A stretch of 64,000 nt of DNA from Daphnia pulex (GCF_021134715.1 NC_060026.1:6439001-6503000); one strand, 5' to 3'; shown: positions 48,105 to 63,100, counted from the first letter of the stretch. A program made the numbers and translations. Notes: a model not told the origin generated them from the letters alone.

Positions 48105-48396
48105 GACTACTATTATGCATGGGCGCTTATATTGTTGTCCTTGTGTCAGAGCATCGACATGCCACCCATGTTGTGGAGAAGCCAAAACAACATTTGGTGA
48201 GGCCATCAAAAGAGATCCCCAATGTTTAGCTGGCATGTCAAAATATGTGTGTTGTTTCTTCTTTCTTTTTTCTTCCGTAGGTCCCAAGTAGAGAGAGAAT
48301 TCACGGTAGTCGGGAGAAGAAAGAAAGAAAGAAAAAAAGTTTGCCCCGGAAAATGATTCGCTTATTTCAACATCTTTTGAAGTTTTTTTTCCCCCT

Positions 48397-48421
48397 TCTC
48401 TCTCTCTGTGTGTGTGTGTGT
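48397..48421. repeat. (CT)n(GT)n compound microsatellite
   Basis: A CT run passes directly into a GT run. Another GT run occurs at 49027-49044. Confidence 0.9.
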
Positions 48422-48697
48422 TGCAGCAGGAGAAGCCGCCCCCATATTCCCTCTCTGTGTCTCTCATTTATTATTCCGAAGCTGCAGGCAATTTCAATGT
48501 TGATAGGATACGCCGTCGTCTATATTGGAAGAAAAAGATTGGAATACATTCTTCTCCGTCTATCTATATATTTCTATGCCGGTCGCTGCTGCAGCAGCAC
48601 GGTGAATAACAAAAAAAAGTAGAGTAGTTGCTTTTTCCCTATTTGGGGCCATCGGTTGATGTTTGCTCCCTCTTGTTCCTCATTTTTCTTTTGCCTC

Positions 48698-48723
48698 CCT
48701 CCCCCCCCCCTCCCCCCCCCCCC
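48698..48723. repeat. poly-C tract
   Basis: CTCCC followed by two long C runs separated by a single T. It may form i-motif or, on the opposite strand, G-quadruplex structure. Confidence 0.85.
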
Positions 48724-50230
48724 TTGCTCTCCGTTTAAACGGACATCCATTTCTCTGGATCGCTCTGGATGGATATGCTGTCTCCTCTCTCTCTCGCCTT
48801 CCTTTTTTTCTATACTCCAGCAGCATAGGCCTTGCCCCTATTCATGACAGATGGATGGAGTACATCAAACTGTGATTCTATTTGCTTACCGGAACGGGGA
48901 AAATGGGAAGAGCGGGCGCCGGGGTATGGAGCGGGAGGAGGAGGATATAGACTATATACTCCAGCACACGCCTTGCGCTTCTCCACGCTGCTCTATCGCC
49001 CGTGTGTGTATATTTATTGATTTTTGCGTGTGTGTGTGTGTGTGTTCGAGTGTAGAGAAATCAGGGAAATGAGAATAGCTTGAGAGTGAGGGGTGGGGAG
49101 GGGGCTTGTGTTATATAATAGATTTTAGACTATGGCAGTTGGGGTGGTTATACGGGAAAGAGAAAAGTTCCCCTCGTTGAATTTCGGCTGGCGTAATGGT
49201 GTATAGACGGGATATAGCGAAAGTTTGGTTATGTTTCAGTACATGCACCTATTTATTGTGCGCCTAAGGCTTGTTGCTGGCTTGTCAATAGGCCTCGTTA
49301 TATTCCATGGCTGAGCATCGCGGAAACATGTTTACTAAGCCAAGCAGCTCTCTCTCTATATATATTGCTGCAATATATGACTCAATACGACCTGTTGATG
49401 AACAACACAGTATACACCAGATGAGTCATAAAATAAGAAAAAAGAAAAAGTCAATTTACAATCTTTTCCCTTTTCTGTATTTATTTATTGTTTTTAGCCG
49501 ATGCTGCTCTTTGTGGTTCCTCAAAGACAAGCAACGCGGCTCTTGCCGTTTTTATATACTATTCCATTGGAAAAGGTCTCCGATTTATCCGCGGGAGACT
49601 GTGCAGGCTTATATATAGTTGGTAATAGCTGTCTCTGTCTATGACTCTTTGGCGTTCGTTGATATGGAAATAAGACGACAACGATGACTCCGCAGAGAGG
49701 CGGGCGGATGATGAGCTGGTAAGAACTGCCTGAATCTCTAAGTGGTTTCCGCACGTTTACTCCGCTTTTCCTTGCCCAATTCAGACACCTATTCCTCGTC
49801 ATCTCCTTTTGCATCCGCATCCGCATCAATAGGGTGGGTCTGGATAGGCTTCCGGGCTGTGCGGGGCTGTGCGGGCTGTGCTGAGACGCTCTGCTATTTA
49901 CTATTTAGACCTTTTGCCTTCAAGTTTCTGGCTGTGTGTCACGCAGTGGAAGATTTTGTGGCCTCCCGCCTTGTGTGTGTGTGTAGATTCCCGGAGTCGG
50001 GAAAGAAGCCGTTGCCGCGTCCCAATTTGAAAACTTTCTTCCGCGGATTACTAAAATAAAACTTGAACGTCACATGAAATGGCAACACCCTCACGGAAAA
50101 CGACTTTTCTCTCTCTCTCTCTTTTTGGTTGAATGGTGCAACGATATCATTTGATAATCTCATCGTCATCATGGCCAAGTTTCTGAATTTCTTCGTCACA
50201 CTTTGTATACTATCCACTTTGAGTTTCTCT

Positions 50231-50300
50231 CCCCCAACCCCCCCCCCCCTCCCCCTTCCTTTCTCCCGACGCCCCCCCCCCCCCCCGACGCCCGCCCGCC
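50231..50300. repeat. C-rich low-complexity tract
   Basis: Several C runs (one of about 15 at 50272-50286) with intervening CGACGCC and CCCGCC. It is a G-quadruplex candidate on the minus strand. Confidence 0.85.
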
Positions 50301-52518
50301 CGACGGGCACCCACACCCCTCTTCTGAAAGAGTATTTTACTATGCAAATGACTTTCTCATAAAGGTTTCCAACTGCGGCATTAGACACTTGCCAGTTTCG
50401 TTGTGCAGTAGCTCTACTACAAATCAAATCAAATCAAAATGACTCCCGGAAAATTCGGCCAAACCCAATTTCATTCGTTGATCTATAGATAGCGCCGTCA
50501 TAATGTTGCTAGTGTCTTTACGCGTTACACAATCCAAGCGTTTGCAATGAGTGGATTGGGCTAATTACCGTTAGGATGATGATATATTATATGGCTAGTG
50601 TCGTCCTAATTCAAATCAAAGGCAAACATTTTCAGTCAATAGAGATCTAATTAAAGCACAAATAGCTAAAGCAATAATGTCCAATGCGGGGCGTCAGGAA
50701 TTCGGTCCGATACACACACACCGCCCGCGCGCCACACGGACCAAAGAGTTGATTAGATGGATTCGTTTGCTTGCGCTGCTGACTAGAGAGATATATCTAT
50801 CGATTTGGTCTTTCTTTTTTCCTTCTTCTTTTTTCTTCTTCTTCTTCTTTTCCCACCCGCGCTGTCCCACCGGCTTATCTATAAACAACTCGCTTCTGGC
50901 ACAGACCACCCTTCTCTACACCGTACAGTCTAGTAGAAACGTGAGTCTCTCTCTCTATAAGCAACGACGTGATGGCCCATATGAGAGAGAGAGAGATAGA
51001 GAGGAGAAGAAGAAGATCTTTTATTTTTTATTTTCTTTAGGCTTTCCTTGCTCAGGCAGGTCCTACCGCCGCCACTGCCTCTCTTGTGTGTACCGAACAA
51101 CTTAGCACTCGGGAAAATTGTTGATATAGAGGGTTAATCGAAAGGAAATGATATTGGAAGACGCGCGATGTTGGTGAGGTAGATGGGGGGGGGGGCGTTG
51201 CCTTTTATATTCTTCCGTTTGTATTTAGACACAAACACACACAGACACGGAGAGATCTGTCGCTGGTTGCTGGTGGGCATTGTGCTGGTTGCTGGTCTCC
51301 TTGTGAGCCCCGTCGTCCTGTACAAAAGAGAGGGACTTGAGGCGATTGTGCCCGTCGCAATGAAGCTTTATTGTTGTTGGCTGCTCTAGGGTGATTTCTC
51401 TTGTTGTTCAAAAAGCGGGCGGACCTCCACTGATGGCCGAGAGGGACTCACGTGTTGTTGCCGTCTTATTCAAGAGCCATCCCCCTCTCCACAACAACCA
51501 AAAAAAGATGGACAAAAAGCCTAGAGCTCTTGGAAATATGCTCTACAGCTGGGCAAGAAGAAGAAGAAGAAAAATAAAGAAATACAAAAGGAAAAATACG
51601 CGAAGAAAGGAAATAGAATAAAAACGCGGTGGCGGACAGGTTCCGATTTGGTTGACCCAGCAAATGCGGGTTTTTCTCCAAGCTATATGAGGTGGCAACC
51701 TCTGTAATATTTCCGTACCGACAACAAAACGACGTTTGCTGTGAGCAGGGTGTAATTTTCACGTTCTTTTTTAAAATTGTGATGTCAATTTGTCATTTCT
51801 TTTAGATATTCGCACGGCCACCGTATGTAGTATAAGCGTCATCGCCACAGCGCATCACCGCAACCTTTTTGTCTTTGACTCTTTTGGCTGTAAATCGATC
51901 CCGACTGCACGCACGGTCCGCCCGGCCGTTGTTGCTGCTGCTGCAAATGGGGAAAAAAGCAAATTGAATTGACTCTCGACAGGATTTGATTGCCTTGGCT
52001 TGACTATATACTAGACTGCTCGAGCGTCTGGTTCTTATGGCCGTCGTTTTCATCCAGCTATGTACGGTATCTGGCCCAACACACTCGACAGCACAACCCG
52101 GAGCTCGGCTGCAGCATCTCTGGCCACGTAGTGAAATATTCACTGTGCCATTCAAACGCTCTGACGGGGGACGAACGTTAAAGCTGCATGAGCACGAGCG
52201 ATACTTAGGCTGCCTCAAGAGGACATTAACAACAGGAGCTATGACCCTTTCTGGGCTCCATGGGCATATAGCAGCTATATGGCTTCTATAGAAACTATAA
52301 TACACGCTGCTGCTGCTGCTGGGATCGACGTGAATGCAAATAGTTAATAGACAATGCGCATTGGTGAATTGGGGACACGCCGACGACGGTTCTCCCTGTC
52401 TCAGTTGTCACATTTTCAACGGTATAATGACCGTGGAGAACAGTGACACGAGTCAAGTGACGCGGCAGCAGTATATGGTAACCGGTAGTCATGGCAACAA
52501 AAGTAGCATCTTCTTTCT

Positions 52519-52538
52519 CCAGCAGCAGCAGCAGCAGG
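52519..52538. repeat. (CAG)n microsatellite
   Basis: Six CAG units. Similar CTG/CAG runs occur at 52303-52320 and 55301-55324. None lies in a supported coding frame. Confidence 0.85.
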
Positions 52539-55500
52539 CCAGCAGCGCCAGCAACCACATCATTCACTCAGTTCAGTCACTTTGATCCACCCGTCTGTCT
52601 ATTGAGCAGACATGATCGCTGGATAGCCTACCCCTAGCCCCAACAATCCGGCGCCGATCTTTTTGACATCCAGCATGTAGAAAGAAAGAAAAAAAATAAA
52701 ATAAGGGAGAAAGGCGTATCGTCTTTTTCAAACATCAGTAACTGACGTTGATCCAATCAGTAGGATCGCTCACTTTTTGGGTTCTTGTCAGTTTCGCCTG
52801 ACACCACTGGAACGCCAGTCTCTATCCCCCCCCCCTCTCTTTTAGATTTCTCTCTTCCAAAATGTGACTTGCATCGATTCAGCATGTTTCAATTGGGAAG
52901 CCATCATCTTTCGGAGAATGTCAAACTCATCAGATTATCTGCGGAATGATGCACTCTGCAGCGGCGCCACACCGACATTCTTTTTTGCTTCTTTTTCCTT
53001 TTTCTTTTCCTTTTTCTTCCGTTGAAATGGTAGAAAGGGCTTTCCAAGTCATCCAACGTACAGGCATGAAATCAAGGAGAGAGAGTTGTACAAGTTGCAT
53101 CAATTGAATCAGTAAAGGAATGGGGGGAGGGGGGGGACAATAAAAGAAATGGAAGATTTGGCTAGAAAATGGAGGCAACACGGTCTATTTGGTCTGGCAA
53201 TTCCCCTTTTCCCTTTGATGATGTGTGTCTCGTGAGTGAGCTCACAATTGCGTCATCTCTTAATAGTCTCCTGCTCTCAAAGGGAGAGGAGAGAAATATC
53301 TTGGCGATATATCAACCGCAGAGTTTTTGTCCTTGACGTCTTTATTAAGTAGCCCAGGCAATACTTGTTGGTAGTCAGATTCATCACAAAGTTCCTCTAA
53401 CGAGAGCGTCTCATCGCCAAGGTTGGTGGGACGATTCGTCTCATCCCTTAATCAGCAATCAGTGACGCACGGAAGTCAATCAACTCTGGCGTTTCTCAAA
53501 CGATGAATACATCGAAGCGAATTATACAACGCCAAACTTTATATGCTGGTATATACCCCATTACATGTCTCGCTAAAGAACAAAAGGCACAAACGATGTG
53601 CAGTTTCGGCGGGGCTTTTAGATTGTTCGCTTTTTCGGTCAATTAAGTGGAAATCGCTGAGTTTGCGGACGTATTTCGGCAATGGAAAATAACCCTCTAT
53701 TAACCGAGTGATAGATGTGTGAAGCATGCCAAGCAAAAGGCGGTCCAGTTTAACCGAAAGTTGGTCTTCATTTTCCCTTCCCCATGTCGGGCGGGGGGTA
53801 TGGAGAACACACCGCCATATAGCATATAGCTGAGAGCAGCAGTTAAGCTGGAAATAAGTAAAAGGAATAAGTGAACCGTCAAGGAATCTCGGGCTGTAGA
53901 GTGCCAGTATAACATAGACGAGATTTTCCCATCTGCGTCTCTCCCCCCTAATATCTACTTTACAATAGAATAAAAAGGGACGAACAACCTCTTTCTCTTT
54001 GCCACCGTCCCAACTGCTGCCAATCTCCTTTTAGGGGCCGCTCTTCTTTTCTCTCCTCTCTTGGCTCCTGCTGCCACGCCTTGGAACCCTCCTTCCTTCT
54101 CTGCTGATGCTGCTGGACTCTCTGCTTCGCTTGCTCGCCTTCGTCCCTCTCTAACTTAATGCAATTATATCTACGGGGGGAAACCGGGTGCGGGCGAAGG
54201 ATTGCGTGGACGTTGGTGCACGTAAGGAGCGACCCCAAGATGGGAACGATCAATTTATTGTTCCTTGATCTCGCCTCACGCTCATTCCATATACTAGACA
54301 CTTCACCCTCGTCCTTATTATTATTACCAAGGAAATGGTGTCCTATACAAGGGACGAGACAGTCTACACAGACAACAGTCTTCTGTCGTTCCTGATATTG
54401 ATATTGCGCCATATACGTAGATCAGTGCATCAATAGGTTTATCTCACTCCGGAGCATCTGATAGGTTTCCGATAGGCTCAATCTCTCCCCCCTACACAAA
54501 CGAAGGGGAGATATAGTGTAAGACATCTATTGTGGCCCCAGCACTTTATTTTTTTGGAATTATTAAGACTTTGTTATATTGTGTTACATAACGTCGATAA
54601 CTTTTGATGCACACAGTTTTTATATAAGGAAAATATATGGGGAATATTCTGAAGCTTCGCCTGGTAATAATGGATGGGAGCGGAAGGCGGAAGGGGTCTG
54701 GGTGACTGCTGATATCACAGCAACACAGAGAGAATGGCACAATAGATGGCCATTTAACAATTTGATTTACTAGGCTACTATACTATATATAGGCTTCGAT
54801 GGCCTGGCTCTAGATATATAGCTACGTTTTCTATTTAAGAGCAATAGTCTATTAATCATCGAAGGCCATGCCTGATGCTGCCGAACCCGGTTCATTGTTT
54901 AACATCGAGTCCCACGGCGGCTCGCCTCGACCAGCCTTGCTTGGTGTTTGACGGACGGATTACATACGCGCCCATTTGCTGGATGTGTTGCGTCTCTAAC
55001 GTCAGTGCTCGTCATTTCCCGTTTCATGTACAGCTTATAGATATGACGTAATGGCGTTAAAGCAATGGGCTTTGTCGGATCCACTTTTCTCATCTGTTTT
55101 CAGCCATAAGAGCTTTTCTCCCAATCTTAACCTGTGACCTTTGCAAACGACTCGGCTCTGATCGGTTGCCCATACCCAAAAGGCCTGCAAACAATAAGAG
55201 AATAGGGCAAAAAGAACTGCGAGCGAGAACAGAAGAATGTATGATCTATATGTAGGCCAAACGATCGATAGAGTAGGACCGAAAAATACGTCGAAGTGGT
55301 GGCTGCTACTGCTGCTGCTGCTGCGTGCATTTGAATACACAAAGACAGAGCATTGACAAAGTGTCTGGAAAAGTAGCGAAAGTGCTAGACGGTGAAGCTG
55401 CTGCTGCACTGAGAATATGCGGGAGGAAAACCCCAAAAAGATAAGAGACTGCTGTAGTGGAAGATGGATGCTATAGGCCGTCGTCGTTCGCTTTTCTCCG

Positions 55501-57120
55501 AAAGTCGAGGACCCGACGGAAAATCCCCCCCAACCCCCAGCGCGCTCTCTCGCTTTCCTATTTTCTCTGGATTTGCATTGAGTCGAGTGGTGCGATCCGT
55601 AAGCCCCTTATCCCTTACGTGCTGTATTGCTCCTGTATTGCGCGCCAAGCCTTTTCGGTCCTCACCATTTCCAGTTTAAAATCAAAAAGAAGAGGAAAGG
55701 GGGTAGGATGCAACGCAATGAACGCGGGCGGGGAGAAAGAGAGGGTGCCAATGTCTCTCGTGCTCTATACAGTAGCTATATCTACGACGTCCAGCCGGCG
55801 TGTGCTGTGCTGTGTTGCTCCTATATACTAGTCGATTCCTGTAGTATATAATCCAATAGGTTATACATGGCTGCATGTTTTATGTCTCTGCAATATAGAT
55901 GGATGGATATTGCTGCATATAGAGTATCAAGTAGTAGAGAGACTGAAAATCTATACGGGATATACCCAATGTACCGTGCGCCAGTGAGTTCGGCAAACGA
56001 TTTTTTACGGCAACTCTGCTGCACACGCCCACCTCCGCAATTAGACATGCTGGATACACACCGGCGCTATATAAGACGCACTTGGACTGCACAAATGTAT
56101 GTAGTATGAGTATGAACATAACTCGGCTGCTGCTAGCCTGGTCCTGGACTTCAACAGGATTCCTGGCCAGCAGCAGCACCCCCAACCCCCCACTCCCCTC
56201 CCAGCCGCCGTTCACTCTCCCGGCCCGCGCCGCTTGCTGTCCCTCAAGTTATTACACGGAGCTTAAACACGTCTATCTGTTGGGGCGTACCAACGTGCAT
56301 TATTAAACAACGCCTCGAGCGGCATGTCACGCGTTTGGAAAAGGCAACCGAAATAACTGGCCGGCTGCGCTCAAGCTGATTACGCCAAGCACGCGCTTCT
56401 TATTTATTCTGCGGCCAACAAGTTGAAAAACGACCGAAAAAAAAAGGAAACGAGCGGGTGAGCGGGTGCGGTGGAAACAGGGAGATGGGGGGGGGGGGGG
56501 TAGCGAGAACACAACATTGATCCCGCCCTATGGCTTCTGCTTATAGACTTCTTTCTTTCACTTCCTTCCGGCTCAAGCAATTATTTTGTTGCCTTTTTTT
56601 CCCTCAACATCAGCCATCAAGGTTTTTCTTTTCTTGCCTTTTATTTTCGCTTTCTCTTTTACTGCTCGGCAGCCAAACAAATTGGTCGTTCCTTGGGTGT
56701 TGTTGCAAGATTGGTCTGAGACGGATGGCTTTGATTTATAGAGTTTCGCAGCACGTGTGTAGGAGAAACAAGAGCTAAAAAGATGTAATTGAAGCGTAGC
56801 AACTCTTGATTCTTTGAACAAGAGACCAATCAACCCGCTCACAGTCTATACCCGCAGATTTGGAGGCTCTAAAACGAAGCCAATACGTATTATATCGATC
56901 GTAATCTCAATCATTTGAAAGGAATCTTACACTTACGTACATGGCTGGCTTATTTTTTTTTTAAATCAATAGAATTATTCTAAATGCATTTCACACATAG
57001 CTCTTTATTGATTGATTCTTATGCTTATTTTGTTCATTTGAAATGTATACTTTAGAGTTCAGTTTGGCTAGTTGTGGAAGCCATGCACCTGTGAGCCGTC
57101 GTCGCCCCACACAGCCAATC

Positions 57121-60100
57121 ATGTCGCAGGATCATCTCGTTACCTCTCTGTTGCTGCTTCTAGGGCTGACATGCTGGATCGTAACGGGTCGGCCGGACGT
57201 TGGAATTCACACTCAAGGTATACTAACTATAAGATTCTGACTTCACTAATCCCATTTTCTAAAAATAAAAAAAAAAAAAAACGAACGGCTTGAGTGGCTT
57301 AAATTTCAAGGAAACAAATAATTAATAGTAAAGAAACAAAAGCGTCACTGCGAGCTTATTATGTAACGAAGTGAAGAAAAAAAACCCCGGAGTCTCCTTA
57401 TATAATTGGATGAAGCTTTAGAAGCCCAACAGTCACTCGAATGCGACGCTCTTTGTCCGATTCGACTGTAGTTTGACTCGACGTCTAACGAGCAGTTGGC
57501 TCTCATCTCTGTCGAATTTCCCAACTTGTAGAATGTCGTACTCACAGCATGCATGCCAGTATAAGTTGTGACCTGTCGAGTCAATAGACCTTTGGTGAGA
57601 TCCGACAAAAGCGGACAAAAGTCGGTCGACAGTTCATGTATTTATAAAAATCCGCGCTGTTCGGCGGTTGGGTTGCGTGAAATGGCGTGCCGTTCTCTTT
57701 TTGTTTTCAATTCAATTTGGTGGTTTATATTCTCGACTCGCTTGTTTATGCACATATCCTATCCGCTGCTCTTTGATGTTTGACATTCACTGACGCTCTA
57801 CTTGACTGTACTTTTGTTCAAAGTCTTAGGCGAATGGCACACGACGTCGTGGGAGTCTTGTGAGCCGGAGAAAGTTTTCCAAGCGGTGAACGACAGCGCC
57901 AGTCGGATCATCACGCCGACCGTTGGTCTTCAACGACGAACGCTGACCTGCATTTCGGCCAACGCTTCCGTCCTTCCGCCCAGGTTTGCGACTACTTTTC
58001 ATTCGTTTTCCTGTTAAATATGCATAACCCTGGCCCCTGCAATAAGAGAAAAAACAACCCAGTCTTTTATTTGGTGTCTCTGCTCGTTTAATACAGTTAA
58101 CAACCTTTGCACAGGTGACACCATCAAATGAAATATTCCCCAGACACGCCGCGCGCGTTTTAGCCTTTAGCTGAGTAAATTTTATGGCCCACCAAGTGCA
58201 GTGCTGCGCCAGAAATGGTTTCCTTGCTGTAAAAAGTCGTAACGAGTGCTGTGCCTTTTTGTGTTGTGTTGGTGGAAATCTGGAACGAGCGTGTGCCAGT
58301 GGCGCACTAAGAGTCTCTCGCCTCTCCCTTGTCAACTTATCCGAAAGTTAATACAAGAGAAAACGTGAAATACAAAAAATCCGACAAAATTGCCCTTTGA
58401 CAGCTCTATCGATCCAACATTCGAGCATATACATACATGGCATGCAGCACCGTGCAGGTATATACGACACCTTATAAATGGAACCAGCGGCACGACATCC
58501 ATGAGAGAGTAGAATTCCGGAATCCATATTTTTCCAACTGACAAAAACGACATGGCAATGGCGACTGTTTGTTCTATTCTTTTCAGTGGAAGAAAAGAAA
58601 GCAAACACGTCCGCTAAAAATGGGTCGCTGCATTTCCTTCCGCCGGCAACTCCAACGGAATAGTAGTGTTGCTCTTTCAGGCGATTCTACGTAACATACT
58701 ATATGATTCTTCGTTCTATATAATTCATTACCCCGACTACGCCCAGGGCGACAGATAAAAAATAGTCTCATTCGACATTTGTGACGAGGTTTTCTTTTCT
58801 TTTTTTTTTCTCTTTGGATTTATTTATGTAATACGAACCAGTTGGTGCGGAGATACGAGCCAGCCGCAGCCGCAGCAGCACCGGCGCTGCATTGTAGCGC
58901 AACCTTGCCGAGTGGCTGATTGGTCTCCGTGGGAAACACTGCAGCAGGGCTGCCGAGGAGACGACGACCAGGTAACCGCCTCTGCGCTGCGCTTTTTTAC
59001 TTGGAGTCGGAAATAAGAGGAAAGAAAACGTGGCTTAAAAATGATTCGTTTACCTTTTACTGAGCAATTCAACAGACTCTAAAATAATAAAAAACCCTGC
59101 ACATTTCATGGGGAGACACATTTTTTTTTTCTATTTTGAAATTGTGCTGCCAGGGAATTGTTTTCGGTTGTCGGCCTATTTATTGCATATTCCGGCGAGC
59201 AGGAGGATCTCCTTTCCAAATGAGATTATAAGCCGGAGAGCTTATAAGCGGAGAAATGATTCAACAGAATTCGGAGCACATACGCATTTCGAATGTGAGA
59301 TCAATGACGACATTAATACCAAACAGGCTCATCAATTGTCGTCACAGCGATAGACGCGGCGTCTCTCTCCTCGTCGCTTGGTTGCCTGATTAAAGACGTG
59401 TACGTCGTACCTCGTCGTTTCTCCTGCCATCGAGATTGTGATGGGTTGTATCAAGGAGGACGAAATTTACACAAGGCTGGAGGGAGACAGAGAGAGTAGC
59501 GATGATCAAAGATTTCTGTTTCAAGCCCAACATCGTTCGGCACACCCCAGCATCTAGCTAGTAATCCCGTGTAATATGATACTTCGTAGTACGATGTCAT
59601 GTGCCAATTTAGGCTTAGTTACATCATCGTCGACAACACAGGTTGTCTCCGCATCAAAGCAGATCCAGCTGAAAGAGACGGACCTGCTTTTTTAGAGAAT
59701 AAATTACTTTCATGTAAAATTGAAGTCGGCAACATTTGCCATCAACTTGATACCGGTAGTTGATACAGCATTAAAGTGACACAATTGCGGCCTTTGCAGG
59801 TAATACCGGAAATTCGGAGTCGTCAGAGACGAATCATTGAAGCACCACTCGTCCCGACAAGGATCCGCACGGCGGACTCGAGTCGGTGGCAGTCGGAGAG
59901 CGAGTGCCCTCCGTGGGAGGAGAAGCTTTTTATCGACCGACCCTCACAATTGCCTCTTTGCAATCAAAGGTATTATCTGTCCTCTTTTTTCTTTCTCATT
60001 CCACGCTTCGTTTCTCCCTTTCGCTCTTCATCCAACACTCAATCCTCTTTGCTTTTCCTTCATCTCAACTTTTGCCTCCCGCCCTCTCCTTGTAGACTTT

Positions 60101-63100
60101 GACTCCCCCCGACCAGTAAAAAGAAGCTAGAGAACTTTTTTTCTTTTTTTTTTTCTATCTCTCGTTCTTCTAAGCTCTTGCGTGTTTTTATTGTTTCTTT
60201 TAAATTTTGCTATAAAAACACTATCGATCTGGGCCAATGCAAAAGACAAAAGATTTGTTTTTATTTTGCGATTGCACATACAGTCACGCTTTGAAGTTTC
60301 TGGAACAGATTAAAAATTTAATATGTTTTAGAGCATTTTGAAGGATGGTATATATCGGATAGTGCTGTCTCTTGATATCGTTTTCTTATTTCTATGGGAA
60401 ATGAAAGAAGAAACCACGAGAAAATGAGAGAAAGAAATAAATAGAGACAAGGTCAGCACGACGGTACCCTATCCGTCAACATGCCTTTAGAAAGCAGATT
60501 ACATTTTAATTTTTAAATCCTATTCGAGAAAATGCTGGGCGTAATTCAATAGTTATAAGTTCAAACGTTGCATTTTTATTGGATCAGACAATCAATCAAT
60601 CAGATTTCTGTCTGGCCTTTTTAAAATATATTATCTGAAATTCGGGGTCGTCCAGATCGTGAAATTTGACGATTCCAATCTGCCGATCACTGTGACGATC
60701 TGAGTGAGCGCACCAATAAAAGAAACTGATTTTTTTTATCGAAATTTATTTGCAATCAATATTCCTCAATTTATTGTGACTGTAAGAGTTTATTGTCAAT
60801 CGAAAGCGATACAAAATCGATCGTTTTTTTCGAGTACAGGCAAAAGTAATCAGAAGGGTGGGATCGAAACAGGAAAAAATAAATCAAATAAATCGCGCAC
60901 AACTCAGCTGAAATCACAAATGTTACAAAGATAAATAATGCCACCGTATGAACTAATGTCAACATCAAGATACTGTACAATATTGCTTTAATTTAGTAAC
61001 CACAAGTTTTTCTTGATTTATACGAAAGAAAAGTAGCATGTCGGTATATGACGCAAGTAGAAATGAAAAAAAGTAGCTCAGCAGTTGGATATTGAGTTTG
61101 GGCAACTTTAAAATATTCAGGTACAAGTGGCAGCCGTCACCTTGGAGTGCGTGTCGAGCCAATTCTCCCATCTCGCCCGCCATCCGTGTGGACACAGGCC
61201 CAAATGCAGCCTTAACCTCAGCTAACCCTCCGCTGACATCTTCGTCGTCATCTCAAATCTGCGGCGGTGGCATCCAGATGCGTGGTCTGACTTGTCTCCG
61301 TTTGAGCGACTCTCGGCCCGTCAACTCTCGACTCTGCCGGGCACTCACTCTCCTACCCACCGTTCAACAGTGAGTATCGATAATTCGATATATATCGAAT
61401 ATACTAGTATATACTGCCTGTGTGTGAAGCCTGTGTTGGTGCCAAGTGCTTGTTGGAGAGAAGCAAACACAAGAGCATTGCAAAACTTTTGAGAAAGTTT
61501 CCAGCTCAGAGTTTGACAAATTTCAAGCGCACTTTCAACGTATGTTTGTTGGATTTCTTTTGCAAATATAGTACGTACTACATGACGGACTCTTTTCATC
61601 CTCTTTTTCAAACATATATTGCATTGCGGAAAATATATATCTTGCTGTAATACATGTTTGAAACGAAACGACGAAACGGCGTATTTCGATACCGAACAGG
61701 AGAGTCGTCTAGTCTATTTTTGTAAGCGGAAAAGCAAGTTGTATGATCCGGTGCGGATGCAAGTGCTTTGAGGATCAATGAAAGACTATCTCTGCCTGCT
61801 CCGTACGTCTCTTCTCCCTCTTATTTCGTTCTCACTGTTTTGTGTGCGCTCATCGTCAGACAATCCAATAATCCCTTTGCTCTATTCTCCCGTTTCTTTC
61901 CTTTTCCTATTTTTCTTTTGTTTTTGGTTTGGTTTTTTTCCCCCTTTCTCCTTTATTCTTTGCTTCTGCATGTTCTCCTTTTTGTTGGCTATAGCTGGAA
62001 AAGTGCCCGGATATGTATACCGAATCTACTTTTTTTGTTGTTTTCCTCCCGCACCCCCCTATACTTTCTAGTTCAGTTTCTTTCCTTTTTTTTTTTACTT
62101 TTTTCTTTCTCATCTAAATCCTTCTTGTTTTCTGCTTTCTCCCTCCGAAAACACGAAAAAACAAACAGAAATCCTTCCCTATATATAGACTTATACTATT
62201 TTTCTCATCGTTTCTCTTTAAATTTGATACCCACCGTACTCCACTTCACCCAGTGTTCAGTACGTCCGTGTAAACAGTAAAGAATACACATAGTCATATA
62301 TACAACCAGTAGCTATATGGAGCAAACTTAGGTCAACATTAAGGCAGGCTAGAATATAGACTTTGGACGCCCCAATAAATCTGTAGTGACATGTTTCTAC
62401 GATCATCTTCGTTTTCTCCGAAATTCGTCGTAACCATTGACTAACCTATCTATAACACGGACCTGTGTGTGTTACGTAAACAAGTTAAAAATAATCCAAC
62501 GATATCGTGAAAGCTGCCGAAAATAAATAATAAGGAAGGAGCAACACTGATAAATGATTGTGTACTTTTAGCAAACTTAACGATGTTAGAGCATTTTGAC
62601 AATCATGACTGCTTCGCTGATGAATGAATTACTACATTCCTGTTTTTCTGTGTTATGTGTGCCACTTTTCCGTTTAGCTGCGAGATCCCATGCGATTCTG
62701 ATTGCCAAGTGAGCGAATGGTCGCCCTGGTCGTCGTGCATGGCGGCCGCTTGTGTCGGAAACATCAACCCACCTGGTCTTTCGCCATCGCCATCAGTCAG
62801 CCACTTGGCGAACGAAGGAGCGACTGGAACAGCGGACAAAGAAGACGAAGGAACAAACCAAAACACAGACACACTCTACTATCGTTTAGGTATTTATATC
62901 ATTTATACTTGAAATAAAACGCAAACTGAACAATAGAAAATAAGTTGATGAGAAAAAATGGAATAGACTATACACAGTATAGACGACTGGAGTGTTAATA
63001 GTCGCATTTCTTATATTTACGCTTATCTAGTTGTTCTCTTTGATGCTTTGATTCGAGTCTGTCGACATGTTTATATGAGTATTAGCGATGTTGTTCACAT

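Larger units (their letters stand above)
41537..57120. other. 15.6-kb gene-free region, intergenic or a long 5' intron
   Basis: I see no exon with coding character. The sequence is crowded with simple repeats and C/G homopolymers, some annotated separately, and with TATATA-rich patches (for example 46565-46690). It directly precedes the THSD7-like coding start. It could be a large first intron with regulatory elements, which is common for developmental receptor-like genes, or plain intergenic DNA. Confidence 0.45.

Noticed and set aside
47685..48467. Minus-strand open frame of 260 codons
   Set aside because: It reads through an (ACT)n repeat giving poly-Val and otherwise has no protein-like pattern.
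61768..62280. Plus-strand hydrophobic open frame of 170 codons inside the THSD7-like gene
   Set aside because: It lies in the intron between exons 5 and 6 and is poly-pyrimidine DNA translating to F, L and S runs.
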